Of a DNA stretch of 13,057 bases, positions 1-8,898 are shown in pieces (position 1 is the stretch's first letter; each line of letters opens with the position of its first letter). The position numbers were made by a program, and so were the translations under genes. This DNA comes from Phoronis ovalis (taxonomy: Eukaryota; Phoronida; Phoronidae): contig JAOXYB010040761.1 of assembly GCA_028565635.1 (NCBI GenBank), positions 1-13,057 of the forward strand, read 5' to 3'. Below the pieces are notes generated by a model. The model had not been told where the DNA came from, searched no databases, and saw only the letters and a program-made list of their open reading frames with translations.

Positions 1-883
1 ATTGGGGGGTAAATGGATCGGTTTTCCTAAGATATATGTGTGATGCAAGTGGACCGAGAGAGAAATTGGCGCTCAGCTTCGGTTTATTTAACAAATATAT
101 TTGAAATCGTTCATTTAAAAGCTACCTTTACCGAGTCCCGTCACTCCTAACTAGGTCAATGTCAAGGTCACGCCTATCCAGAAAATACGAAATGAAATGA
201 TAGTCGGGCAACGTGAATAGTGCTGTGCAAATTACTTTGAAATATTTACAGGTACAATATCTGACATTACGGTTTGCAAGTTAACGTTATGATAATTCAT
301 TGAACAGTGTTATTAACGGACTCAGTTTGTTTTGCATGACTAAATAATCATTAATAATACTGTTGTTAGCCTGGTGCGCCAAAGGGCACAACCATTTTCT
401 TGCGTCTAGCCGGGGTATCGTGGCGATAATTAGTTATGTCATGTGAATAGTATCACCGATTCTGGACCGTATTAAACACTAATGTGTTTGTAAGAATGAG
501 CTTACCCAAGTCTAACAGTGCACAAAGAGGAATGTTCGACGTTCGGAAATATTGGAATTGTACATCACAGTGTTAAAAGTGACCTTAACATCGTTCATCT
601 ACTTAAATAAAAATGTACCGGCTTATTTAGTTATTAATCGAACAATCGTGATTTGAGATAAACGGGTAAGGACTTTTAGAGTGTATGGACTGCTAACTTG
701 TACAACAGGACTCTGTAAAGCAGAAACAAAGGGCAAACCAAAATCACTGCTTTTTATTAAGTTCTTCGAACTTCTAGAACTGTGATCCAGTTATTTCAAA
801 CAAATATTAAAGTCTTGAAAAATCGATAAATACTGGTGACTCCGGTGTGAACAAAAACCGGCAGTGAACACGTTGAATTCACT
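1..883 (+). promoter_or_regulatory. Upstream region and 5' UTR of the POPDC gene
   Basis: No convincing open frame lies here. The stretch directly before position 884 must hold the 5' UTR and probably the promoter of the POPDC gene. An in-frame TGA at 848-850 closes the reading frame upstream of the ATG at 884, which supports that start. I see no clear TATA box at a plausible distance and cannot place the transcription start. A non-coding first exon further upstream cannot be excluded. Confidence 0.4.
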
Positions 884-1551
884 ATGGATCTGACAGGATT
901 ATTTCGTAAGATAAGTGATGTCAACTCAACTGTGAGCAAGCATGATTTTAAGAATGATGTTATCACAGACGATATTCTTCTCTCTCTTTTTGACCCCAAA
1001 CTGTCTTCAATTTCTCAAAGTATGGAAAACAATTGCACAAATGGAAATTTTACTTGTATGTGTGTTAACGATAGTATACAACTCTCAAACTTGACTGCAG
1101 TTACAGCAACAGACTGGACAGGATGTGATTGGATACCAGCAAACCATGTGTATTTTCAGCTTGCGAATGCGTGTCTGTTCTTGTCATATTTAGCGCCTAA
1201 TGGCATTTTTGGAATATTATTTTTACGTTGCGTCTTATTTATCGGATCAGTATTTTTTTCCTTATGGGGATGGACAATTCTATGTGCATTAGATACCTTT
1301 ATATGGAATATTATTTTTGCAGTTATAAATTTAGTCCAAGCTGTGATTATTATACATTCAATATGGCCAGTGAAGTTTACACCAGAAATTGAAGAAGTTT
1401 ATAAAAGATTATTTCAACCTTTACAAGTTCCGAGACATTTATTCAAGCAGTTGGTGAGCATAGCTCAGTTTCAAGACTTAAATGAAGGAGAATATTATGC
1501 AAGAGAGGGCAAGTCTGTTGCAGATTCATTGGGATTACTTGTGACAGGAAG
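884..1551 (+). CDS. POPDC: POPDC exon 1: N-terminus, three TM helices, start of Popeye domain
   Basis: This exon encodes residues 1-222 plus two bases of codon 223. The ATG has a good context (A at -3, G at +4) and an in-frame stop lies upstream at 848-850. Residues 1-85 carry five N-glycosylation sequons (N14, N50, N55, N62, N69), as expected for the extracellular N-terminus. Hydrophobic segments lie at about 90-106 (containing ANACLFLSYLAP), 109-128 and 131-158 (containing CALDTFIWNIIF), typical of the family's three helices. The Popeye domain begins near residue 160 with WPVKFTPEIEEVYKRLFQPL and continues to the GEYYAREGK stretch. The exon ends in the conserved turn before the first cytoplasmic beta strands, at a strong donor AG|GTAAGAG. 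Without splicing, the frame stops at 1553-1555. Confidence 0.93.
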
Positions 1552-3547
1552 GTAAGAGTAAAATTAAAGTTTAACCTTATGTTGACTGAGTTGTAATTTC
1601 ATCAGCTCAACATAACACGTAAACATTTCGAGCTTACACTACTTTCTACTACATGTAAATCTTAGGATCCTTTCATAGATCAGAGATCATTACAATTTTT
1701 TAAAAACTGGAATTTAAATTCAGGACTATTTGCCACTTGAATAGTGCGATTCATGAGTCGATTTTGTTCTAACGTGCGTTTCTCAAAATCAGTATGGACA
1801 AGACTGCGCAAAAAGTTAACTGGTAGTGTATGAAAGAGTGTACGCTCACATTATGAAGAGATAATATTTTCAATTGGGGATTGTTGCTCTATTTTATATG
1901 TGCTTGAACGTTAACTTTTTTCTGTTGAGTTGGATGGGGAGTCCAATATGGTATACTTATGCCAAAACAAGGTTCACACGTTGCTTACCATTCTTTGTGC
2001 AGAGAGAACTGAGGTCTGTGAATTGGTTCCAAGTACATATGATTTGACCTTATTTTTTGCAAAACTTTCCCGATTCGTGACAACGTAAAAATTAACGCAT
2101 TTAGTATTGTGTAGTCGTATTCACAAATGTTTACAGGGTTTCAAAACAATAATCTTGCTATGTTCATAAAACTTTCTTGCAATCTTAATTTTCATTAAAT
2201 TTCAATTGTATAACTAGTAGGTAGAAATATGTACTATCAAAAATATTGTGGATGGTGTGATATTGATACTCTGTATTCTAAAGTAATTATTAATATGCAA
2301 ACTGTCTCACAGGGCTGTGCAATTAAACTGAAAGTACACCTAGACTGCCATTGAGCAACATGTTACGAATCGCAATGAAGTTGAATCAGTATTTTTTTCA
2401 AACACAGATTGTTTATAAAATTTTGTAAAAAATGTTAATAAAGTTAAATATTAAGCAACATAAATTCAGTTGTTTCCATAGGATTATCCACATTGTTTCT
2501 TTGTTTTGTACATTTTTAATTGCTCAATAACGTGCTATATTGTGTCGATGGCAACTATGACCTTGTGCTGGCATAGCGGACAAGATAAATACAGCAGAAC
2601 ATTTTTGTGTTATTCTCTTAAAAAATTTGAAACTTTATCTCAAGCAAAGATATATTATATGATAAATGATATTTGTGTACCATTGTTTAGTGCATAGTCC
2701 TACAAATATTCATAAGGCCTAAAAATATAGGTTGGGTTTCTATTACATGGCCAAAAAAAGTAGGATCTAGCTAGTAGACACCGTTTGGGTGTTTTTAAAC
2801 CTTATTCATTTATAACTTGTCAAAATTTTCTTTTTTCCAGTTTACACCATTACCTTTTATCCAGTATCAAATGTTCACCCAGTGCCAAATGTGCATATAT
2901 ATATCAAATTAGTATATATAAATAAAGCAAGTATTGACACTTTTTAGGGACTTACATGATTTTTTCTGCTCTTATGTGTAGGCTAATATTATACAACCAG
3001 AGATTATGATATTTAACAATAAATGATATTACAATAGTAGTATGCAGAACACAGTCTGGACTACAGACTAGGTAGGTAGGTGACTGAGACATTTATTTTA
3101 TTTACTCTTTAAAATCCATGTTGTTGACCAAAACACAAAAAACTCAATGAAAAGAAAAGCAACACAGATATTTGCCGAACTATGGGCGGAAAAACAAAGA
3201 GAGTGGTCTGGGTTAAAATCAGAGTCAGTTGGGTTACAACCGGAAATGTACGTGTACACCTATTTTTTTAGTCCTAGTCATTCATCGGTGGCGATTGTGC
3301 TTCCAGCTGTGATTATCACTATTCTAAGAGTTGAACATGCTAATAAATCACTGGACCAAGCAGGATCCTTGCAGGTTGTTGTCATTGTACAGTAGACACA
3401 CACCTGTAAGTGTTGATTTATGCTCATTTTGTCGAGCAGAGACTGTTCTTTTACTAATGGAAGGTTAAGTGTTTTCATGCTGTTCCATTAGTCCATTTAC
3501 TGCATATTTTCTGTTTTTATGTGGATGCAACCTACTAATGAATTACC
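1552..3547 (+). other. Intron 1, first part: no gene seen
   Basis: AT-rich intron sequence. A hairpin with 9-bp arms (TTATGTTGA ... TCAACATAA) lies near 1577-1614. A short open frame at 3147-3395 starts with ATG, but it has no recognisable domain and sits inside the intron, so I treat it as chance. I see nothing else supported. Confidence 0.6.
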
Positions 3548-3918
3548 CCAGGGGGTACTCAAGTTATTTATTGGTGGGGGGGGGGGGCGCAGTTGAAAAC
3601 TTTGTATTTGGCTTGTTTACTTCTTGCTGGTTTATTTTGGATTGCTGCTGTAAAGAAATTTAAAAATTTGGATTGCTACCCACTGTTGACAGCAAATAAT
3701 TTGGATTAATTTTAAGTTTGTATCCATAAATAGATTTTGAAATTTGGTTTATATCAGTGATTTTGTGTAAAATGGATTGCTATTCAAATATTTTAAAATT
3801 TTGGATTGCTAACCTTATATTTTGCAGAATTTGGACTGTTTCACTTATACTGCAAAAAAATTGAATTGGGTTGGGTGACACATCCCGGTATTAAAAAAAA
3901 CGCCAGTGTACCCCCTGG
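3548..3918. mobile_element. Small element with CCAGGGGGTAC inverted ends in intron 1
   Basis: The left end CCAGGGGGTACTC at 3548 and the right end GTGTACCCCCTGG at 3906-3918 are inverted copies with one mismatch in 13. The left end is followed by a run of about twelve G. The interior has several degenerate copies of a TTTGGATTGCTA-like motif (about 3637, 3667, 3700, 3771, 3802, 3829), so part of it is an internal minisatellite. There is no coding capacity. It looks like a non-autonomous DNA element; a clear target-site duplication was not found, so the boundaries and class are uncertain. Confidence 0.6.
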
Positions 3919-4711
3919 CTCAGTTACACTATAAATAAAAGATGTATCTGACTTAGGAGACGGAGTTGTAGGAAAAAATATTGAGTACATACATTATGCT
4001 ATATTATATATCCATATCAAAAAAAAAATTCTAAATGTAGAACTTATTTTTTATTTGGAGGTTTGTAATAACTTTTTGAATGTATGCTCCGGTTGCATGT
4101 GTAATATTAGGGAGGATACTGGAACAGTCATGCCTGGGAGATCCTTTCGACCACAACTATGTGTTATAGTTGATCCTTTGTTTTCTTTTGGGTTTTATTT
4201 TTTATGATTTATAACCTGTTCAAGGACAAATTCTTGAGAAAAAAAAATGAATTTAAAATCACTAAAAAATTATAAAAATTCCAATAATATTATATTGTAT
4301 TTATTATTTTGATACAGATATTGTTACTGTAACAGTACAAGTATAGTTATGTTACAGAAGAAAGGCAGGAATCCAGCAAGCAAAAATTAAACTTCTAGGT
4401 CATATATCTTGATAAAGACTTTTGATACTTCCATTGTTTTAGTATTGTTTAATAATTAAAATATTTTAATTTTTTTTAATATTAAAAAAATTAATATATT
4501 TTATTAATTAAAAGCAGTTAAACATTGTGTAATAATTAAATGTATTATACTACGCCTTTCCTGCTGCATGTTCAAAAACAGCGAGTAAACCAGTGTGTCA
4601 AAACTCTCAATGATGTCAAACCAGGAGGTTATATTAATAGGTTGTAACCTGGAGACTCCAGGTTTATCCATGAAAGTTTATAGATCTGTAATCATTGAAT
4701 TTTGTTTCCAG
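3919..4711 (+). other. Intron 1, last part: AT-rich, no gene seen
   Basis: This stretch runs to the exon 2 acceptor, a pyrimidine-rich TTTTGTTTCCAG. It includes a very AT-rich, low-complexity tract at about 4440-4550, made of repeated TTAAT/AATTAA words. A small hairpin (AACTAT ... ATAGTT) lies near 4156-4172. No open frame of interest. Confidence 0.6.
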
Positions 4712-4814
4712 TTTTGATGTGTATTTCAAAGACCACTATTTCCACACCTGTCATGAGTTTGAGTTCATAGATTCACCGGAGTATCTGGCATTTAAACAAG
4801 GAGATTGTTTCATG
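4712..4814 (+). CDS. POPDC: POPDC exon 2: Popeye-domain core with DSPE motif
   Basis: This 103-bp exon lies between TTTGTTTCCAG and ATG|GTGAGT. Its first base completes codon 223 as Ser and it encodes residues 223-257. It contains FEFIDSPEYLAFKQGDCFM. D243-S-P-E246 matches the DSPE motif that, in this family, forms part of the cAMP phosphate-binding cassette. The last residues, F256-M257, start the second conserved motif (FQVT in vertebrates), which is completed by exon 3. The Gln of that motif is replaced by Met here. The exon is too short to stand out as an open frame and was found by matching phase and family motifs. Confidence 0.9.
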
Positions 4815-4970
4815 GTGAGTTATAGTAGCCTCAAAGTATAATTTTTCTGATGATTGTCATCTTGTTCTTCCTAGTCTGCTATTCATTGCCGTTTTAGTAA
4901 TAATATGATATTGTTATGATCATATTGCATATTGTATGTCTTGAATTATTAAAAAAGCTACTATTTTTTG

Positions 4971-5945
4971 TATTAGCATTCATTTGTATGCTCATGTTGT
5001 GAACCATGTGTTGTGGTTAATGATAATAAATACTTGCTATGTATACCATATATGAGCCCATTATGCATTTGCATATTCTCCGATCATGCTATACAGGATT
5101 GTAATGAAAATCACTGTGTTCTATTGACCGGCATTACAGTAGGTTTCCGAGTTATGCTTACTTCCAATAAAATACTAAATACTGGTTTGTGACAGTTATA
5201 CTCAATATGCAGATTTTTCTAATGTCATTTTACCACATCACAAACCAGAATTTTGTAAATACGGGAGAGCGTAATTCAGAAACCTACTGTAATGTCCCAT
5301 CACAACAGATATTGCTGCCATCATTTTAACACATCACAAAGCAGTATTTTGTATATACGGATAGCATAACTCGTTAACCTTCTGTAAAGTTAACAAAAAA
5401 GATTGTTTTGGTTCAGTTGCTTATTTTGGAAGCAGGATGTGATGACCACTCCCTCAATAGTAAACAAACCTAGCCCATCTTTTCAAAGTGCTTTTAATTA
5501 TTCAATCTAATAGAAAGTAATGATAGGAGGGAGTGAAAGGATAGTTGCAAACCGGAACGATCCTAGCATGCTGTAAATGACTCATATTTATTAGCATTAA
5601 TTTGTATGCTCATGTTGTGAACCATGTGTTGCGTTTAATGATATTAAATACTGGCTATATATGAGCCCATTATGTATTGGCATATTCTCCGATTGTGCTA
5701 TACATGCAAAAGTAATCGCTGTCCCCTGTTGACCAGTACTAAAATTAACAAAATATTGTTTTGGTTCAGTTGCTTATTTTGGAAGCAGAGCATGATGACC
5801 ACTCCCTCAATGGTAAATAACCCTAGCCCATCTTTTCAAAGTACTTTTAATTATTCAATCTAATAGAAAGTAATGATAGGAGGGAGTGAAAGGATAGTTG
5901 CAAACCGGAATGATCCTAGCATGCTGTGTTTTGTAAATGACTCAT
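4971..5945 (+). repeat. Tandem duplication within intron 2 (units 4971-5585 and 5589-5945)
   Basis: Both units begin TATTAGCATT and end GTAAATGACTCAT, and match closely throughout. Shared stretches include the one around CTCATGTTGTGAACCATG and the one around GGAGGGAGTGAAAGGATAG. The right unit is about 357 bp. The left unit is 615 bp because it carries an extra insertion of about 250 bp at 5137-5384 (see the MITE entry). Apart from that insertion the units differ by scattered substitutions and small indels. The right unit holds an open frame (5672-5863) that is only a by-product of the repeat. Confidence 0.88.
5137..5384. mobile_element. TA-flanked MITE with duplicated right arm
   Basis: The element is flanked by TA on both sides (5135-5136 and 5385-5386). 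The left terminus CAGTAGGTTTCCGAGTTATGC is inverted at 5362-5384, where the ten bases CGAGTTATGC are kept exactly. A second inverted right arm ends at 5289, also followed by TA, so 5137-5289 alone also forms a complete 153-bp TIR element. The arms share an inner ATACTGGTTTGTGA-like block. There is no coding capacity. The TA target and CAGT start resemble Tc1/mariner-type MITEs. The neighbouring duplicate unit (5589-5945) has an uninterrupted site at TA 5737-5738, which supports insertion here. Confidence 0.82.
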
Positions 5946-6106
5946 GGGAGTGTACCTGGAGCTTCGTCATTGGTCATTTATAAAATACAGGATGCTGAGA
6001 ACATTTGGCTTTGTGACCAGTGGCTCTACCAACTGCATGCAAATAGTATATTGAAACTAATGTTGTTTTAATAAACATTTTACTGCAGTGTATTAATTAA
6101 TTCTAG

Positions 6107-6341
6107 GTATCAGTCATTGCCAAGGAGGATTGTAGAGTTATTCGTTGGCATCAACCCAAGTTGAAGAAGCTTTTCCGGAAGCAGCCATTTCTTGCGGCCA
6201 TTTTGGAAAATATGGCAGGTAGAGATGTTTCTGAAAAATTGTTTGTCATGAATAGAAAACTAGTACAGCAAACTGGAGCAGTATCACAAGATATCCGTAT
6301 GGCAAGCCTGATCTCTATGCAGATGTTAGCTGTTAATCCAG
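6107..6341 (+). CDS. POPDC: POPDC exon 3: C-terminal half of Popeye domain
   Basis: The acceptor TTAATTCTAG precedes GTA TCA GTC ATT. Codons are in phase with exon 2 and encode residues 258-335 plus the first base of codon 336. V258-S259 completes the FQVT-like motif (here F-M-V-S). The stretch with CRVIRWHQPKLKKLFRKQPF followed by GRDVSEKLF matches the family pattern of strand, helix and the conserved xDIxxKL motif. The later Q318-D-I-R region is the start of the C-terminal tail. The favoured donor is CCAG|GTATAATT at 6341/6342. This donor and the last 43 coding bases are repeated twice more immediately downstream, so the exon could be 60 or 120 bp longer in frame. Confidence 0.87.
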
Positions 6342-6472
6342 GTATAATTATCTATAGTAAGGGGAGCCTGATCTCTATGCAGATGTTAGCTGTTAATCCA
6401 GGTATAATTATCTATAGTATGGCAAGCCTGATCTCTATGCAGATGTTAGCTGTTAATCCAGGTATAATTATC
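6299..6472 (+). repeat. Three-copy 60-bp tandem repeat spanning the exon 3 splice donor
   Basis: Copies start at 6299, 6359 and 6419. Copies 1 and 2 differ only in the first six bases (ATGGCA versus AAGGGG). Copy 3 restores ATGGCA and loses a TA near its end. Each copy encodes SLISMQMLAVNPG and then GTATAATT, so each has the same donor (6341/6342, 6401/6402, 6461/6462). As 60 is divisible by 3 and no stop lies between them, all three donors keep phase 1 and can splice to exon 4. If none is used, the frame stops at TAG 6473-6475. The high identity means a recent event or an assembly artefact. Confidence 0.92.
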
Positions 6473-6475
6473 TAG

Positions 6476-6970
6476 TATGTAGTTTATATGTGTCAACCAC
6501 TTGATGATCCTAAAGTACCTTGATCACGTCAGTTTTCTTTGATGAAAAACATTCACTTATTGCCATCTCTTTCATTAATTTTATTATACTTCGATAAATT
6601 TTATTTTAGTTTTAGTAATTTGAATGTTACAGATGTTTCTTAAAATGCAATGATCGGAACCTGGTTCCTCCAAGAGATAACATTGTTAGATTGTCTGCAA
6701 AAATTAAAGGAGGTGGTATATTCTACTACTTGATCACCCACAGTGTAATCCTTCAAAAATTGGATTTGCATTGTCTGATGTAATTGCAAAAATGAACATT
6801 CTTTTCTCTCATTACAATATTTAAATGATATGCATATCAACCCTAAATGATATTTCATATTGCAAATTTAGTTCCTAGAAGTTATTGTAAAAGTTTCACT
6901 GAAATTATGCTAGAATTATGATTAATAGGTGAGGACCTGTCTTTCATTCTTATGTCTGTTTCCTTTTAAG
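6476..6970 (+). other. Intron 3: no gene seen
   Basis: Ordinary AT-rich intron between the repeat array and exon 4, ending in a pyrimidine-rich acceptor GTTTCCTTTTAAG. A minus-strand open frame at 6640-6858 has no recognisable features and lies wholly inside the intron. Confidence 0.6.
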
Positions 6971-7092
6971 GCTATGTTGAAACTGTTACAAATATGCTGC
7001 ACACATCAACAGACCTTGTAATAAATCGTAATGACATAGTGATGTCTAATGGGAATGAAGATGAGGCCATTGAACAGGTATCAATTGTGTGA
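6971..7092 (+). CDS. POPDC: POPDC exon 4: C-terminal tail and stop
   Basis: The exon begins GC TAT GTT GAA. With the last base of exon 3 it forms GGC (Gly336) and continues in frame for 39 residues to TGA at 7090-7092. The tail contains TNMLHTSTDLVINRND and an acidic NGNEDEAIEQ stretch, and ends in VSIV, a sequence that could act as a C-terminal PDZ-binding motif (inference). POPDC tails are poorly conserved, so only phase and position support this part. A CAG|GTATCA donor-like site at 7077/7078, phase 0, leaves open a longer version with an exon further downstream. Confidence 0.72.
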
Positions 7093-7679
7093 AGTGAAAT
7101 CGTTCAAGCAGATACGAAAACAGTCAATCAAATTGTCAGCCAAACTTTAAATAAGTCAACCAGGCGTGACTTTTGTCTAGAGGATAGCCAGTAATTGTGT
7201 GTAATTCTATTGCAATCATTTTTTTATGTAAGGATACTTGGAAATTTTATAAAACAGGCTCCTAAATTATTGTGAGCACCTCAGGGTGATTTGTATAAGA
7301 AAGGAGCTTTTTGTTTGAATTAGCGTAATAATAAGTATTGTTTTGTCACACATTTACACAGGAAGTAGGTATAGGTTGCTACAATGTTTAACTGTTCATT
7401 GACTTTATCATACATTTCATATTCTACCAGTATTGTTTATAATACTTGAAACAGAACTATGTACACAATTGTTACGTAAATGTTTAAGTCATACTTCGCT
7501 CTAAAATGTTTTATGACTCTATGATATAATTGTTTGGATTTGTTAGTACAGTATGTTAATAAGGCAGCTATACAAATAGGTATATATTATTAGTATATGT
7601 TATTTTTAAAATCAGCTATGGGAGGAGGGCAAATATTGCTACAGTTTAAAACTCTTGTGAATGCAGGCTGTATGTTTAT

Positions 7680-7880
7680 GTATCTCCACCAGGTGGTGGT
7701 GCGGAGGTTATGCATCCACCACTGTTTGTTTGTTAGCAGGATATCTCAAAATTTAAGGACGGATTTGGATGAAACTTGGTAAATCGGTCATATGAGTCAC
7801 TCCCGGATAGTCACAAGGACTAACGGATTAGATTTTTCTGATCGTTGAAATAGTGCACATTTACCGTTGATATGCCAAGT
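7680..7880. repeat. Probable dispersed repeat
   Basis: The stretch around TTTGTTAGCAGGATATCTC followed by GACGGATTTGGATGAAACTTGG resembles a sequence type I associate with repeats in marine-invertebrate genomes, often seen as a spurious peptide ending in a DLDETW-like string. It includes a small hairpin, CCACC AGGT GGTGG (7687-7700). The boundaries are approximate and the identification is from memory of the pattern only. Confidence 0.4.
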
Positions 7881-7993
7881 GCAATTTTTGTTTGTGTATT
7901 AATATCTTTGTACTACTTAATATTTTACAGTTTTACATAAGATATATCTTAAAATTCCTAACAAATGTAATTGAGGTCTACTTTTTACTATTG

Positions 7994-7999
7994 AATAAA
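7994..7999 (+). terminator. Candidate poly(A) signal for POPDC
   Basis: AATAAA, the first such hexamer after the POPDC stop codon. It fits a transcript end just before the fold-back element at 8175. Transcript data are not available, so this is tentative. Confidence 0.3.
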
Positions 8000-8174
8000 C
8001 CAAAGTAAAACAATTGAGGCCGAACTAAATGTATTAATTTCTGAATTTTCAGTGACAACTTTTGGACCATTTTCAGTATGTGTTTAACATTGTAGTAAGA
8101 TTTGGCAATGCTACAGGTTGCTTATTGCTTTCTTTGATATTCAATATTCTATTTAGGTCGTGGTGATTCTAGTT

Positions 8175-8517
8175 CAGGCCTACCTAACCAGCGTGGACTC
8201 ATACTGTCATTCCACACTCACGCACCTGTTTCGTACCATTCGAACTCTATTTCCCGTGTTTCGCACCAAAATTCCTGCTACTCGAACCTTCGTTTCTGTA
8301 GACTCGCAAAAGTTGCCAGGAACTCGCACAAATTTCGACAAGTGTCCGAGTCTCCGGAAACCTGTACGAGTTCCTGGCAACTTGTGCGTGTGTACGGAAA
8401 CGACGGTTTGAGTAGCAGGAATGTCTGTGCAAAACCCGAAAAAAGGGTTCGAATGGTAGGAAACAGGTGCGTAAGTGCAGATTGACGGTTTGAGTCTACG
8501 CTGGTTAGATAGGCCTG
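8175..8517. mobile_element. 343-bp fold-back element (long inverted repeat)
   Basis: The left end CAGGCCTACCTAACCAGCGT is inverted at the right end, ACGCTGGTTAGATAGGCCTG. Pairing continues almost to the middle: CACGCACCTGTTTCGTACCATTCGAA against its counterpart near 8449-8473, CCTGCTACTCGAACC against 8406-8422, and TTGCCAGGAACTCG against CGAGTTCCTGGCAA at 8368-8381. The arms are about 160 bp around a loop near 8335-8357. It is rich in CpG compared with its surroundings. The flanks TAGTT and TGGTT could be an imperfect 5-bp target duplication. The open frames seen on both strands here (8160-8411 and 8247-8432) are products of the symmetry, not genes. It is likely a non-autonomous fold-back/MITE-type DNA element; superfamily unknown. 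Confidence 0.87.
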
Positions 8518-8738
8518 TGGTTTTTCCTTCCTTATGACTAAAAGCTAATTTATTTAAAGTTTACCTGTATCTATTAATTATATCATAGATCCAACTTACC
8601 AATGTGTTGCTTATTGAACTATACCCCAGTACCCTTTACTCTTTTTAATATGATAATCAAAAATTGCATTGATACAAATTTTTTTTTTTCAGAATTCCTA
8701 ATTTGCTAAAATGTTACCTGTGTAGGTTTCTAGTTTTA

Positions 8739-8898
8739 ATGTTGAAACTGAATGCAGGCCAAAGTAGAATCATTTATGTTTAATAGCAAGTAGTTGTATT
8801 TATATTGGGTTGGGTTTTACTATGCTGAAACTGAATGCATCCCAAAGTAGAATGATTTGTGTAAGCAAAGTATTTGTATCTATATTGGGTTGGTTATG
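8739..8898 (+). repeat. Two-copy tandem duplication of about 83 bp
   Basis: ATGTTGAAACTGAATGCA at 8739 recurs as ATGCTGAAACTGAATGCA at 8822. Both are followed by a CCAAAGTAGAAT block and, at the end, by TATATTGGGTTGG. The second copy is a few bases shorter. Confidence 0.85.

Larger units (their letters stand above)
884..7092 (+). other. POPDC: POPDC/BVES-family gene, whole span (4 exons)
   Basis: Four exons (884-1551, 4712-4814, 6107-6341, 6971-7092) join in phase to encode 375 residues, close to the usual 290-370 of Popeye-domain proteins. The introns are 1552-4711, 4815-6106 and 6342-6970, all GT...AG, with phases 2, 0 and 1. Family knowledge: POPDC proteins are plasma-membrane proteins of muscle and epithelium with three membrane helices and a cytoplasmic Popeye domain that binds cAMP and modulates ion channels, trafficking and adhesion. 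What I see: sequons and three hydrophobic segments in exon 1, a DSPE motif in exon 2 and an FQVT-like motif across the exon 2/3 junction. The gene could correspond to POPDC1 or to an ancestor of POPDC1/2/3; I cannot tell which. The exon model is inferred from sequence alone, and a further 3' exon is possible. Confidence 0.9.
7093..8174 (+). other. Probable POPDC 3' UTR and following non-coding DNA
   Basis: No credible coding frame. The first AATAAA downstream of the POPDC stop is at 7994-7999, which would give a 3' UTR of about 0.9 kb. Part of this stretch is a dispersed repeat (see 7680-7880). Other AATAAA hexamers lie further on, at 9193 and 9273. Confidence 0.4.

Noticed and set aside
2506-2697. 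63-codon open frame in intron 1
   Set aside because: No domain, no splice or regulatory context; composition like the surrounding intron.
3147-3395. 82-codon ATG frame in POPDC intron 1
   Set aside because: No recognisable domain, inside an intron on the same strand, and the second half reads like random AT-rich translation.
5672-5863. 63-codon open frame in intron 2
   Set aside because: It is carried by the tandem duplication and is not kept open in the other unit.
6161-6475. A separate 104-aa protein starting at 6161 with a triple repeat
   Set aside because: The frame is POPDC exon 3 read from an internal Met through the repeated donors; the real exon begins at 6107 after an acceptor and continues from exon 2.
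7597-7782. 61-codon frame ending in a DLDETW-like string
   Set aside because: Looks like the usual spurious translation of a dispersed repeat, not a gene.
8160-8432. Overlapping open frames on both strands (83 and 61 codons)
   Set aside because: They lie in the fold-back element; both strands read similarly because the sequence is an inverted repeat. No sign of coding selection.
8440-8455. GGGTTCGAATGG, resembling a tRNA B box (possible SINE or tRNA)
   Set aside because: No A box or cloverleaf arms at the right spacing; the motif is part of an arm of the inverted repeat and has its partner in the other arm.
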